Shown: piece after piece, positions 41,499 to 51,600 of the stretch | How positions within the stretch are numbered: the first letter of the stretch is position 1 | Layout: every line of letters begins with the position of its first letter | From: DALYJJ01 sp033763935 | GTDB taxonomy: Bacteria; Acidobacteriota; Terriglobia; Bryobacterales; Bryobacteraceae | Assembly (NCBI GenBank): GCA_033763935.1 | Contig: JANRJO010000107.1 | Location: 62,001-126,000, forward strand | Direction: 5' to 3' | Length of the DNA: 64,000 bases | Notes under the pieces: generated by a model | The model's database searches: none | The model's input: the letters and a program-made list of their open reading frames with translations, nothing else | Told to the model about the DNA's origin: nothing | Position numbers and translations under genes: made by a program

Positions 41499-42335
41499 AT
41501 GCTCGCGGCGATTCTGCTGGCTTGGTCGGGCCTTCAGGCTCTGCCCGTGGGTCCGCCGCAGGATCTGCCGGACTTGTGGTGGTTCGACGGGGAGCGGCCC
41601 GAGGAACGTGTGTATCCCACGCGGCTGGAACTGCCATGCCCGAAGTGCAAGTGGTGGGTGGTGGAGGGGCCGGCGCGAGTGGTGCGCCGCGGCGGAACGG
41701 TGGCCGTCGAATGCGTGGGACCGAGCAAGGCGCGAAACGACGTGCTGCTGATGGTGTACGGCTCGCGGCGGCTGTGGCTTTGCCGGATGACGGTGCGGAC
41801 GCCGCACCGGTTGGCGGCGCTCGGTCCGCCGGTGAATCGCGACTGTGCGTCGCGGCCTTGCCGCTTGGGAGATCAGCAAGACTGGGTCGGCTACACCACG
41901 TTGATTTCCTACCGGGTTCTCGATCAGTTCGGACACCCGATGGAGTACGACGTTCCCATCAATGAGGAATGGGCTTCGGAGGTGAAAGCGGACCGGCCGG
42001 GCGCCAACTGGCGGCGGGGGCCTCCGTCGGGGGTGGTCGCCTGGCGAGGCCAGTTTGCAGACCGGATTCAGGGCGAAGTCTGGGGTACGCCGATCTCGTT
42101 GACGCGGGCGTTTGCGATCCCAGCGCCCTCATTCCGTGCGCTGGCAGGCGGCGGGTGTTCGGGCGGCGAGAAGGTCCAAAGCTGGGTGCAGGAGTGGCGC
42201 GTCGGCTCTCTGCAGCCTGGACGCGGACGGCTGGTGCAGGTGAACACGCTGCAGCGCTACACGACGCACGCCTGTCACGAGCGTATCCGCGGCGGGGATG
42301 GGCTGGCGCTACAGCGCGAGCGAAAAGCCCGCTGA
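41499..42335 (+). CDS. Secreted protein of unknown function
   Basis: Protein of 278 residues with a short hydrophobic N-terminus (MLAAILLAWSGLQAL) that could be a signal peptide. The CPKC pair and further Cys residues are spread over the chain (seven in all), consistent with extracytoplasmic disulfides. No family recognised. The last 27 bp overlap the end of the convergent outer-membrane protein gene. Not obviously linked to neighbours. Confidence 0.65.
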   Translation: MLAAILLAWSGLQALPVGPPQDLPDLWWFDGERPEERVYPTRLELPCPKCKWWVVEGPARVVRRGGTVAVECVGPSKARNDVLLMVYGSRRLWLCRMTVRTPHRLAALGPPVNRDCASRPCRLGDQQDWVGYTTLISYRVLDQFGHPMEYDVPINEEWASEVKADRPGANWRRGPPSGVVAWRGQFADRIQGEVWGTPISLTRAFAIPAPSFRALAGGGCSGGEKVQSWVQEWRVGSLQPGRGRLVQVNTLQRYTTHACHERIRGGDGLALQRERKAR

Positions 42336-42881
42336 GACCTCGAGCTGGCGGAGGCGCCCGTCGGCGCCGGGCAGATCAAAGGGCTTGCCCGTTTGGTACT
42401 GGCGCACGTCAAACCGGATGAGGAAGATCGGACTGACGCGCACCTTGATGCCCCCACCGTAGTTAAAGCCGAAATTCGTATCGCCTCCGCCTTGCGCCGC
42501 CGAGCTTCCCGGGGGTACGAAGTTGCTGAAGTGGCCGCCGCCGGTAACGAAGGGGCGCACCGGGCTGCCTTCCGGCAGCGCATACACGAGAAAGTTGTAG
42601 CCGCCCTGATGAATGGCCATGCCCTGTTTAAAATCCGGGTAGACCAGCTGCGACCGATTGTAGGCGTAGAAGAACTCGTGTCCGAAGAAGCGGCTGTTAT
42701 TCAGGGTCAGGCGGAACCCGAGGCGCCAACCGTCGTCGAGCGAAAGCTGTTCGCCGGTGTTGAGCTGGCCAATCTCTTTTCCGGACAGACGGGACACGCC
42801 GCCGTGAACGCCAATCTCCGCCACTTGGGAGAAGGCCGCTGGCGAGCAGAACAGGAGAGCAAGGAGAGGCAGTTTTCTCAT
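42309..42881 (-). CDS. Outer-membrane beta-barrel protein
   Basis: Protein of 190 residues with a signal peptide (MRKLPLLALLFCSPAAFSQ). The alternating-residue strand pattern is typical of an eight-stranded OmpA/OmpX-like barrel (FVTGGGHFSNFVPPG, FGFNYGGGIKVRVSPIFLIRF). It ends on aromatic-poor SLAL. No close function can be named; such barrels are abundant in Acidobacteriota. The start at 42881 is a clean ATG. Confidence 0.8.
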   Translation of the reverse strand: MRKLPLLALLFCSPAAFSQVAEIGVHGGVSRLSGKEIGQLNTGEQLSLDDGWRLGFRLTLNNSRFFGHEFFYAYNRSQLVYPDFKQGMAIHQGGYNFLVYALPEGSPVRPFVTGGGHFSNFVPPGSSAAQGGGDTNFGFNYGGGIKVRVSPIFLIRFDVRQYQTGKPFDLPGADGRLRQLEVSAGFSLAL

Positions 42882-42953
42882 CGAAATCAGTCCGTAACTT
42901 GAATGGATGCGTACCTGCGGGCGGCGGTTCCGCTCTTTTCTTTATAGCCGTTC

Positions 42954-43586
42954 TCAGACAAGGACGACGTGAATCTCGCGCGGGCCGTGTACGCCGCGAA
43001 TGAGGATCTGCTCGATATCGGCGGTACGACTCGGCCCGGTGATGAAGACCATCGCACTGGTTTCGCCGGAGGGGAGGGGATGGAGGGAGTACAGTTCATC
43101 GAGGCCGGTGAGGAGACGGCGGCGGTCGACTACGGCCAAATGCACGGGGGGCAGCAGGGAGATCAATCGTGCCTCGGCGGGGCAGGAGAACATGACGAGC
43201 GAACCGGTATCGGCGAGGGCATAGTCGGCGCTGGTGATGCCGATGCCGGCTTGTGCGCAGGCGGCGCGGAGGGGGGCCCGCTCGTGGAAGCCGGATTGGA
43301 CGGCGGCGAGGCGGGTGATACCGCACTCGGCAAGCAGCGGGGCGTTGGAGGCGACGGCCGTGCGGCCTTCACAGAGGTTGGCGGTGTAGGCGAGAGCTTC
43401 CTCCGGGGACGCGGCGACGAAGACTTTGCCGGCGAGCGTTTCGAGTGCGCGCACGAAGGCGTCGATGCGCTGGTCGAGCGTGACTTCGGGAAGCCGCAGG
43501 CGCGCCGGGGGCGGCGGCGGAGTGGGCTGTCCGGGGCTGCGGCCGAGGGCGGTTCGCACCTTATGAAGGATCTTGTCGCGGGCCAT
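42954..43586 (-). CDS. lutC: Lactate utilization protein C (LUD domain)
   Basis: LutC/YkgG-family protein of 210 residues, part of the LutABC non-flavin L-lactate dehydrogenase complex that feeds electrons into respiration. LUD-domain landmarks include GIGITSADYALADTGSLVM and the final FITGPSRTADIEQILIRGVHGP block. The ATG at 43586 shares one base with the LutB stop (TGATG), so the start is clear; the longer frame to 43802 is antisense-like. Gene order lutA-lutB-lutC on the - strand. Confidence 0.92.
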   Translation of the reverse strand: MARDKILHKVRTALGRSPGQPTPPPPPARLRLPEVTLDQRIDAFVRALETLAGKVFVAASPEEALAYTANLCEGRTAVASNAPLLAECGITRLAAVQSGFHERAPLRAACAQAGIGITSADYALADTGSLVMFSCPAEARLISLLPPVHLAVVDRRRLLTGLDELYSLHPLPSGETSAMVFITGPSRTADIEQILIRGVHGPREIHVVLV

Positions 43587-45019
43587 CAGGCAGCGCCTTT
43601 CCGGCGCGCCCGCCATTGCTGGCGGAAGCTGCGTGCGGCCGGGCGCGGCAGGTCGCGCTGGCTCAGCCAAGCGCGCAGCGGGCCGAAATCGAGGAGACCG
43701 GGGACGTGGCGAAGCCAGCGGGAGCCGCTTTCGGGGAACAGGCCCGCGCCCATCATGCCCAGCATCTCGTACAGTTTCGGGCGGCGCATGACCCAGGCCC
43801 ACAGACGGAACGCTGCTTTTTCGAGCCGGTCCTTGCCGTCGCGCGCCTTGGCCTTCACCACCTCGCTGCGCAGTTCGAGCAGCAGCTTCGGAATATTGAT
43901 CTTGACGGGGCAGACCTCATAGCAGGCTCCGCAGAGGCTGGAAGCGAAGGGAAGCCACGGGTCCTTGGTGACGCCCATGTACTGCGGCGTGATGATGGCG
44001 CCGATGGGTCCGGAGTACACCCACGGATAACTGTGCCCGCCGATCTTACGGTAGACGGGGCAGTGGTTCAGGCAGGCGCCGCAGCGAATGCAGTAGAGCG
44101 ACTCGCGCTTTTCGCGATCGGCGATGAGCTTGGTGCGGCCGTTGTCGAGGAGGACGACGTAGAACTCGTCGGGGCCGTCGATCTCCTGGTGGCGACGGGG
44201 CCCGGAGACCATCGAGGTGTAGACGGTGAGTGGTTGTCCGGTGGCGCTGCGGCCGAGCAGCTTCAGGAAAGTGGCGAGATCCTGCGCGCGGGGGATGAGT
44301 TTCTCGATGCCGGCGATGGCGATGTGGATCTTCGGAGCGGAATGCGTGAGGCGGGCGTTTCCTTCGTTTTCGACGAGCACCACGGCGCCCGAGTCGGCAA
44401 CCAGAAAATTCGCCCCGGTGATGCCGATGTCGGCGGCGAGAAACTTCTCGCGCAGCACGGAGCGGGCAATGAGGGTTTGTTTCTCGGGGACGGTTTCGCG
44501 CTCGACGGCGAGCTTGTCGGTGAAGATGTCGGCGACGTCGTAGCGCGTCAGATGCAGGGCGGGCGCGACGATGTGGTACGGCTTCTGGTGCGCGAGCTGG
44601 AGAATATACTCGCCGAGGTCGGTTTCCACGGCTTCCAGATCATGCTGCTCGAGGCGCTCGTTGAGATCGATCTCCTCGGTGGTCATCGACTTCGATTTCA
44701 CGACGAGCCGTGCGCCGCGCTCTTTCGCGAGGTTCAGAACAAAATCAGCGACTTCTGTGCCGTCCCGGCAGTAGACGACCTTGCCCCCGTGGGCGTTGAC
44801 GTTCTCCTCGAATTGCTCCAGGTAGAAGTCGAGGTTCTCGATGGTGTGCTTTTTGAGTTCGTGGGCGTGGGAGCGAAGCTCCTGGTAATCGGGCAGGTCG
44901 CGCTCATCGATGGAACTCTTGCGCTTTTCCATCAGGCGGCCGGTAGCCGCATAGATGGCGAGCTGCAGGTTGGCATCGGCCAGCGTCGCTCTTGCTTTCT
45001 GTGGTTCGAGGGTGGTCAT
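43586..45019 (-). CDS. lutB: Lactate utilization iron-sulfur protein B
   Basis: LutB of 477 residues. The N-terminal LUD domain (KSKSMTTEEIDLNERLE, FLVADSGAVVLVENEGNARL) is followed by two 4Fe-4S motifs, CIRCGACLNHCPVYRKIGG and CGACYEVCPVKI. A helical C-terminus follows. Length normal. It lies 7 bp after lutA and overlaps lutC. Transfers electrons from lactate oxidation; the exact path to the membrane is not known for this family. Confidence 0.94.
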   Translation of the reverse strand: MTTLEPQKARATLADANLQLAIYAATGRLMEKRKSSIDERDLPDYQELRSHAHELKKHTIENLDFYLEQFEENVNAHGGKVVYCRDGTEVADFVLNLAKERGARLVVKSKSMTTEEIDLNERLEQHDLEAVETDLGEYILQLAHQKPYHIVAPALHLTRYDVADIFTDKLAVERETVPEKQTLIARSVLREKFLAADIGITGANFLVADSGAVVLVENEGNARLTHSAPKIHIAIAGIEKLIPRAQDLATFLKLLGRSATGQPLTVYTSMVSGPRRHQEIDGPDEFYVVLLDNGRTKLIADREKRESLYCIRCGACLNHCPVYRKIGGHSYPWVYSGPIGAIITPQYMGVTKDPWLPFASSLCGACYEVCPVKINIPKLLLELRSEVVKAKARDGKDRLEKAAFRLWAWVMRRPKLYEMLGMMGAGLFPESGSRWLRHVPGLLDFGPLRAWLSQRDLPRPAARSFRQQWRARRKGAA

Positions 45020-45026
45020 CAGGGAA

Positions 45027-45749
45027 TCAGCGCGACGCGAGGACTTCGGCGAGGTGCAGGGTGCGTACGTTGGATCCGGCGCGAAGGAGGGCGCCTTGGA
45101 TCTGCATGAGGCAGCTGGAATCGATGGAGATCACGTATTCGGCGCCGGTGCGAAGGATGGACTCGATCTTGGTGCCGGCCATGCCGCCGGAGGTCTCGGC
45201 GAACTTCACCGAGAACGTGCCGCCAAAACCGCAGCATTCCTCGGCCTTGTCCATCTCCAGGAGTTGCAGGCCACGCACGCGGCTGAGAAGCCGGCGGGGC
45301 GGGTTCCTGATGTTCAACTCCCGCAGAGCGTGGCAGCTGTCGTGATACGTGGCCTTGCCCTCAAAGGTGGCGCCGACATCGTCGGCCTTTGCTACGTCGG
45401 TCAGGAAGCGTGAGAACTCCCAGACGCGGGGTGCGATGGCCGCAGCTTGCTCCAGCCATTCGGGCTGTTTATGGAACAACTCCTGGTAGTGATGACTGAT
45501 CATCGAGGTGCAGGAGCCGGAGGGCACAACGATATAGTCGGCGTGGCGAAAGACATCGAGGAAGTGCATGGCCACCTGGCGGGCTTCGGCGCGGTATCCG
45601 CTGTTGAACGCCGGCTGGCCGCAGCACGTCTGCGCTTCGGGGAAATCGACATCGTAGCCGAGACGCTCGAGGACGTCGGCCATGGCAAGGCCGACGCGGG
45701 GGAAAACCTGATCCACCACGCAGGTCACGAAGAGCGAGACTCGCGGCAT
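45027..45749 (-). CDS. lutA: Lactate utilization protein A (CCG domains)
   Basis: LutA/GlpC-type protein of about 240 residues with two CCG (cysteine-rich) motifs: PEAQTCCGQPAFNSGY near residue 40 and AEECCGFGGTFSVKF near 190. These motifs bind noncubane 4Fe-4S clusters. The start is chosen at MPRVSLFVTC (45749), the usual LutA N-terminus; an in-frame ATG at 45773 adds eight residues and would overlap the divergent gene at 45772. First gene of lutABC. Confidence 0.92.
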   Translation of the reverse strand: MPRVSLFVTCVVDQVFPRVGLAMADVLERLGYDVDFPEAQTCCGQPAFNSGYRAEARQVAMHFLDVFRHADYIVVPSGSCTSMISHHYQELFHKQPEWLEQAAAIAPRVWEFSRFLTDVAKADDVGATFEGKATYHDSCHALRELNIRNPPRRLLSRVRGLQLLEMDKAEECCGFGGTFSVKFAETSGGMAGTKIESILRTGAEYVISIDSSCLMQIQGALLRAGSNVRTLHLAEVLASR

Positions 45750-45771
45750 TTTCGTTAGGATTGTAGCATCC

Positions 45772-46173
45772 ATGACCCGCAGGAGATTCGCTTTCCTGGC
45801 CATGGCGGCGGCGCCCGCGGCGGCTGCCGGCGACGGGGAGACGTCCGTTCGCGGTCGGCTGGGCGCGCAGGACGGCAGGCCAGTGCTTCGGACAGCCGGT
45901 GGGGTCGTGTTTCTCGAGGGTGACAAGGACACCCTTGGGGTGTTGCGCGACGAGCGGCTGGCCAACGCCGATTTCGAGGCGGTGGGCCAACGGAGCGGTA
46001 AGGACCGCTTCGTGATCCAGCCGATCTTCAAGCGGGCGATGTACGTGCACAAGGACGGCAAGCGCCTGATGGTGACATACTGGTGCGCCGTGTGTGCGAT
46101 CCGCAGTTACACGCCCGGTGTTTGCTGGTGCTGCCAGGAGGAGACGGCTCTCGATCTCCGCGAGAGCGTTTAA
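45772..46173 (+). CDS. Secreted protein of unknown function with C-terminal CxxC motifs
   Basis: Protein of 133 residues. The N-terminus MTRRRFAFLAMAAAPAAAA resembles a Tat-type or Sec signal peptide. The domain of about 110 residues ends with WCAVCAIRSYTPGVCWCC, rich in cysteines that could bind metal or a cluster. Divergent from lutA (the two starts almost abut), then the aldose epimerase gene begins 8 bp after its stop. No family recognised. Confidence 0.65.
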   Translation: MTRRRFAFLAMAAAPAAAAGDGETSVRGRLGAQDGRPVLRTAGGVVFLEGDKDTLGVLRDERLANADFEAVGQRSGKDRFVIQPIFKRAMYVHKDGKRLMVTYWCAVCAIRSYTPGVCWCCQEETALDLRESV

Positions 46174-46180
46174 CGATGAG

Positions 46181-47212
46181 ATGCGAATCCTGTTTCTGCT
46201 GTGTATGCTGCCGGTAATGACTCAAGCAGCGGACTACTCCGCCCAACGATTGACCGTAGATGGAGTGGAGGTCATCCGGCTGGCGAACGCCGCGACGGAG
46301 ACGCAGGTTCTCATCGCTCCGTCGTTCGGCAACAATTCGTACGAGATGACGGTCCGCGGCAAGCGGGTCTTCTGGACGCCGGTGAAGACGCTGGGTGAAT
46401 TGCAGGCACGGCCCACCTTCGCGGGGAATCCGTTCCTGGCCCCGTGGGCGAACCGCCTGGATCAGGACGCCTTCCACGCAAACGGGCGCAAGTACGTGCT
46501 GAACCCGGAACTCCGCAATTTCCGCCGCGACCCCAACGGAAAGCCCATACACGGCCTGTTGGCCTACGCGAAGGAATGGCAGGTGATGCGACTGACGGCG
46601 AACGAAGAGGGGGCGGAAGTGACCAGCCGCCTGGAGTTCGAGCGCTATCCCGGCTACGCGGCGCAGTTTCCGTTCGCACACACGATCGAGATGACGTACC
46701 GGCTCAAGGGAACGACGCTCGAAGTGGCGACGATGATCGAGAACCGCTCTGCCGAGCCGATGCCCGTTGCCATCGGTTATCACCCGTACTTCCAGGTAAA
46801 CGACGCGCCACGGGACGAGTGGAGCGTACATGTCGCCGCGCGGGAGCAGGTGGTGCTGTCGAACCTGCTGATCCCCACGGGCGAGCGTAAACCGGTGGAG
46901 TTTCCGGAGTGGAACCAACTGGCGGGGCGGCAGTTCGACGATGTATTCACAGCGCTTGTGCGGGACGAGCGCGGCCTGGCGACCTTCAAGCTGCGCGGCA
47001 AGAGCGAAGAAGTCCACGTGGTGTACGGCCCGAAGTATCCTGTGGCAGTGGTGTACGCGCCGCCAGGGCGTGGCTTCGTTTGCTTTGAGCCGATGACCGC
47101 GCCCACGAACGCGCTCAACCTGGCCCAAGCCGGGCTTTACAAAGACCTGCAGTCGATTGCGCCGGGCGGCCGTTGGACGGAAAGCTTCTGGATTTCCGCC
47201 CGAAATTTCTGA
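46181..47212 (+). CDS. Secreted aldose 1-epimerase (GalM family)
   Basis: Mutarotase-like protein of 343 residues with an N-terminal signal peptide (MRILFLLCMLPVMTQAA). GalM landmarks are NPFLAPWANRL, the catalytic-His region KPIHGLL, the second His in GYHPYF, and the general-base Glu in FVCFEPM near the C-terminus. Interconverts alpha and beta anomers of aldohexoses, here probably in the periplasm. The ATG at 46181 is chosen; the frame upstream to 46094 lies in the preceding gene. Confidence 0.88.
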   Translation: MRILFLLCMLPVMTQAADYSAQRLTVDGVEVIRLANAATETQVLIAPSFGNNSYEMTVRGKRVFWTPVKTLGELQARPTFAGNPFLAPWANRLDQDAFHANGRKYVLNPELRNFRRDPNGKPIHGLLAYAKEWQVMRLTANEEGAEVTSRLEFERYPGYAAQFPFAHTIEMTYRLKGTTLEVATMIENRSAEPMPVAIGYHPYFQVNDAPRDEWSVHVAAREQVVLSNLLIPTGERKPVEFPEWNQLAGRQFDDVFTALVRDERGLATFKLRGKSEEVHVVYGPKYPVAVVYAPPGRGFVCFEPMTAPTNALNLAQAGLYKDLQSIAPGGRWTESFWISARNF

Positions 47213-47336
47213 GTCGATTACGAATACGGTTGTACTCGATTCCGAAAACCGGATTTCTTTCGAAAATCCTCCTCCACCCACTAGCCGTGGCCAAGCCGGG
47301 GGTGCATAATAGCAACTTCAACTTCGGTTTAGCGTA

Positions 47337-48476
47337 ATGACTCGAAGGTCGTTCCTTGGAGGCGGTGTGTTCCTCACTGCCGCTCCGCACATTGCTGTAG
47401 GACGCTCGACGGTGACCGCGGGGGCGGTCCGCCGCGAGTATTCGACCCGGGCGATTGACGCCGTCCGGCAAGCGCGAGTGATTGACATGCTCGGGCTTCT
47501 GACGCTGAATTGGCCTAAGCTTTACGCCTGGCAGGGAGACCGCACAGCGTTCTGCCGGGAGGATTTCGACCGGTTGAAGCGGAGCGGCATCACTGTCTTT
47601 CACCCATCGGTGGAGCCGAACCAGCCTGACCCGTTCGCGGCGACGCTGGCATGGACCGAGCGGTGGAATTGCTTTGTCGCTTCGCACCGTGATTGTTTCG
47701 TTCGCGTGGGAGACGTCTCCGACATCGCCGAGGCGAAGACGTCGAATCGCATCGGCATTATCGTCGGCTTCCAAAACTCGGATCATTTCCGCGGGGCGGA
47801 GGACGTGCGGCTGTTTCACTCGCTGGGCCAGCGGGTGTCGCAGTTGACGTATAACACGCGCAACGCCGCCGGTGCGGGCTGCCTGGACCGCGAGGACTGC
47901 GGATTGACGGATCATGGCGCGGCGCTCGTGAAGGCCATGAACGAGGTAGGTATGGCGGTGGACGTGTCGCATGCGAGCGAACGGACGGCGCTCGACAGCT
48001 TTGGTGTGTCGAGCAAGCCGGTGCTGATCACCCACTCTAATTGCCGGGCGATGATGCCAAGTTCTCCGCGATGCGTCGGCGACGAGACGATTCGCGGCAT
48101 GGCCGCGACGGGCGGCGTGATGGGCATTACCGCCATCCGCAATTTCATCTGGCACAAGCGCCCGGTTACGATCGGCCACCTGCTGGATCATTACGACCAT
48201 GTCGCCCGGCTGGTGGGCGTGGAGCACGTGGGCCTGGGCAGCGACAGCGATGTTGAGGACGAAGGAGCGGGGGCTCGTGGGAAGCGGTTTGAGGTGGCGG
48301 GGTTGCGCCGTGTTTTTCGCGCATACGATATCGCGGAGGGGTTGCTGCGCCGCGGCTATACGCCGCGCCACCTGGAGCTGATATTGGGCGGAAATTTCGA
48401 AAGAGCGCTGCGGGACATCTGGATAAAGACGCTGTCAGAATCCACTCCATTTCAAACAACAAACTTTGAAACGTAA
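47337..48476 (+). CDS. Membrane dipeptidase-like (M19) protein with altered metal site
   Basis: M19 renal-dipeptidase-fold protein of 379 residues with a Tat-like signal (MTRRSFLGGGVFLTA). The two His ligands VDVSHAS and THSNCRA and the substrate-side Asp in GLGSDSD are present. The usual N-terminal HxD (DGHND) is replaced by IDMLGLL, and the bridging Glu of GIEGGHS is replaced by Gln/Asn in GFQNSDHF. In human DPEP1 those residues (His20, Asp22, Glu125) form one zinc site, so at least one metal is probably missing. It may hydrolyse another substrate or be inactive. Alone on + strand, 125 bp upstream gap. Confidence 0.85.
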   Translation: MTRRSFLGGGVFLTAAPHIAVGRSTVTAGAVRREYSTRAIDAVRQARVIDMLGLLTLNWPKLYAWQGDRTAFCREDFDRLKRSGITVFHPSVEPNQPDPFAATLAWTERWNCFVASHRDCFVRVGDVSDIAEAKTSNRIGIIVGFQNSDHFRGAEDVRLFHSLGQRVSQLTYNTRNAAGAGCLDREDCGLTDHGAALVKAMNEVGMAVDVSHASERTALDSFGVSSKPVLITHSNCRAMMPSSPRCVGDETIRGMAATGGVMGITAIRNFIWHKRPVTIGHLLDHYDHVARLVGVEHVGLGSDSDVEDEGAGARGKRFEVAGLRRVFRAYDIAEGLLRRGYTPRHLELILGGNFERALRDIWIKTLSESTPFQTTNFET

Positions 48477-48630
48477 GTGGAGACTGTAACTTCCATCGCA
48501 CGAATTCATGCCGTCGCGAAAGTATTGCGGCCTGAATTGCCAACTGTCCTACACGCCTGATTCCTAAGCCACTTGGCCGTTTGGCGCAGCGGGTGCATGC
48601 CAGCACTGCGAGGAGTTTGTGCCAAACACC

Positions 48631-51600
48631 ATGAAGAAAACCCTCTCCACTATCTTCGCGTGCCTGCTCTTGCTGTCAGGCTCGACAACCGGCTTGCTTG
48701 CGCAAGCGACATATGGCGGCGTTTCGGGCAGTGTCCGTAGCGCCACTGGAACTCCGGTAACGGACGTAAAAATCGAACTGGAAAATGTAGCGACGGGGAC
48801 CCGGATTACCGTGTCCGGCGATCCGAGCGGCTCATACCGGTTCGAGAACGTACCTCCGGGCCGGTACCGCCTGATCACAACCTCCGGCAGGGTCTCCGCG
48901 GTTCCCTCGCCCGAGTTTGAAGTCACCGCGAATCGCATCAACACGCTCAACATCACGATCGCCGCCGGACCTGCCACCGACGTGGTAACGATGGTGGAAG
49001 CGCCGGCAACCGAAACCGATCCCGCTCAACTCATCACCTACTGGACTTCAAACCCGATCCTCAACACGGCAGAGCCGAACCTGATGGAGAACACCGGCAA
49101 CTTGAACGGCGCGTACAACCTGGCGAGCCTGACTGACGGAATCGTCGATTCGGGCGTGGGCTCACAGAATGGTCCGGTGGTGACCGGACACCGCCCGGAC
49201 TTCAACTACTTCCACATCGTTGGGTCCGACAACAACAATCTCCTGCGGAACGGTAGCATGGTCTACCTGCCCAACACCGCTACGAAGGACTTCGTAGTGA
49301 TGCAGGGGCAGAACACGCCGCGCTTCGGGCACGCTACCGGGGGCAAGTTCAATAGCACGCTGCAGAGCGGGACCAACCATGTTCACGGGTCCGCCTACTG
49401 GTACAACCAGAACCGCATTCTGAACGCCATGGAGAACAACGTGGTGCGCCGCGGCCTTGACGACAACCCGCGCTATGACCAGAACCGGTTCGGGGGGAGC
49501 ATCGGTTTCCCGATTGTGCGCGACCGCGCATTCTTCTACGGCAACGTAGAGTACATTCCCTTCGGCTTTGCTCGATTCTCCGACGTTAACGTCTACGTCC
49601 CGACGGCTGCCGGATTCGGCACACTGGCAGCTTTGCCGGGCGTCTCCCAGGCCAACCTCAACTTCCTCCGGAACAACTTCTCGACCGATCAGGCGTCGAC
49701 GCAAACGGCGACCGTCGGAGCCACTTCGATTCCGCTGGGCCTGGCGGGCACTGGATACGCTGGCTACCGCAATGCCTGGATCGGGAGCGGCGGCTTCGAC
49801 TTCACGTTCAATCCGCGCCATGCGCTGAAGGCCCGCTACTTCCACAACGAAGTGGATGAGGGGCGCCGCAACGTGGCGGAGATCGGGAGCAACTTCTTCC
49901 AGCCCCGGCGTGACCGGAGCCTCATGGCGACGGTATCGCACAACTGGACCTCCGGCGCGAACATCACCAACGAACTGCGCGGCACGTTCAATCGCTTCAA
50001 CGGAGGCTACACGTCCGACTTCCCGTTCGGCCTGAACCAGCCCAACATCCAGATCGGCCAGCTCAACTTCTTCTCGAACTTCGGCCTCGGCAGCGCGATC
50101 GACTCGATCCAGAACACGTTCCAGGTTGCCGACACGCTTGCCATCACCACCGGGCGCCACAACTGGCGCTTCGGCTTCGATGGCCGTAACTACCGCACGA
50201 CGCAGCGCGGGTTCACCAACCTTCTCGGCGAATATGCATACTCCAGCCTGGCCAGCTTTTTGTCCGATGCTCGCCCGGACATGGGCGCGAACCGCACGTT
50301 CATCCCGGGCAACCGGCTCGACGACCAGCAGTGGCTGTACTTCGGGTTCGTGAATGACCGCTGGAACGTGCGCCAGAACCTCACGATCGACCTGGGCGTG
50401 AACTACCAGTACGCAAGCGTTCCCAATGCCATCAGCCGGGCCAACATCGCGCAGTTCGGACTGAACCGCGTCAACGCGGACCGGAACAACTTCGCGCCGC
50501 AGGCGGGTGTCGCATGGTCACCGACCGGAACCACGGTTCTGCGCGCAGGCTTCAACATGCAGTGGGAAGGGGTGCAGCGCTGGAATCCGCTGTTCTTCCC
50601 CTTCAGCACAACGCTCACCGCCAACGCGAACACTCCGATTGGCGGCTTTCTCGGCACAGGCGGCGTCACGGAGCCCATCGGGGGCTTCAACACGAACCTG
50701 ACTTCCGGCCAGCAGGGCCTGTTCACGGGCACGCTGAGCGGCAACCAGGACCTGCCGTACTACATGCGTTGGAATGTTGCCCTGCAGCAGAGCCTCTGGC
50801 GCGGTCTGCTGGCGGAGGCGAAGTACCTGGGGACGCGCGGCGTCAACCTGCCGTTCCTGCGTAACATCAACTCGCCGTTCTATAACGGCTTCGGCGGCGC
50901 ACCGGTATTCACTACGGCGCCGACGCAGGCGGAATTGAACGCCCTTCCGGCTCTTTCGCAGCAGGTGGGCGCGAACGGCACGACGAATCCGGTCCTGGCA
51001 TCCTTTAACGAGGGCCAGTCCACCTACCATGGCTTCACAGCGCGGCTGAGCCAACGCTTCGCCCGCGGTCTGGCCGTGGACGGCAACTACACCTGGAGCC
51101 ACCTGATCGCGGACTCCACGGGCTCCGTGTACGACCTCGCCAACCCCTTCCGGCAGCGGAGTGACCTGCTCTATGACCGCCGCCACAGCGCGAACGTGAC
51201 GTGGACGTTCGATATGGCGTCGGCATTCACGGACACCGCTTCGGTATGGCGTAATATCTTCGCCAACTTCACGCTTTCCGGGAGCTACATTTACCAGTCG
51301 CCGCAGCGCCTGCCGCTGTTGGCGGGTCTGGGGAACACCTTTGCCAGCCCGGCATTCTTCAACGCCGGCGGGCAGGAGGGTGTCTTCGGTGGCGTAAATC
51401 CGCTGCGCAGCGCACAGGGCGCCATCGTCGGTTACCTGGGCGCCGATCCCAACGCGCAGTTCTTCGGCGTGGGCGGCGGCAGCGGCAGGCCGGCCCTCTT
51501 TGACCTGGACAACATGAACAACGTGAACCTCTCCGCCGCCAAGGGCTTTGGCTGGCGCGACCGGTTCAACTTTGAGATCCGCGGCACGGCGTACAACCTG

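Noticed and set aside
43616..45109. 497-codon open frame on the + strand
   Set aside because: Antisense to lutB and the start of lutA's neighbour region; lutB has intact 4Fe-4S motifs.
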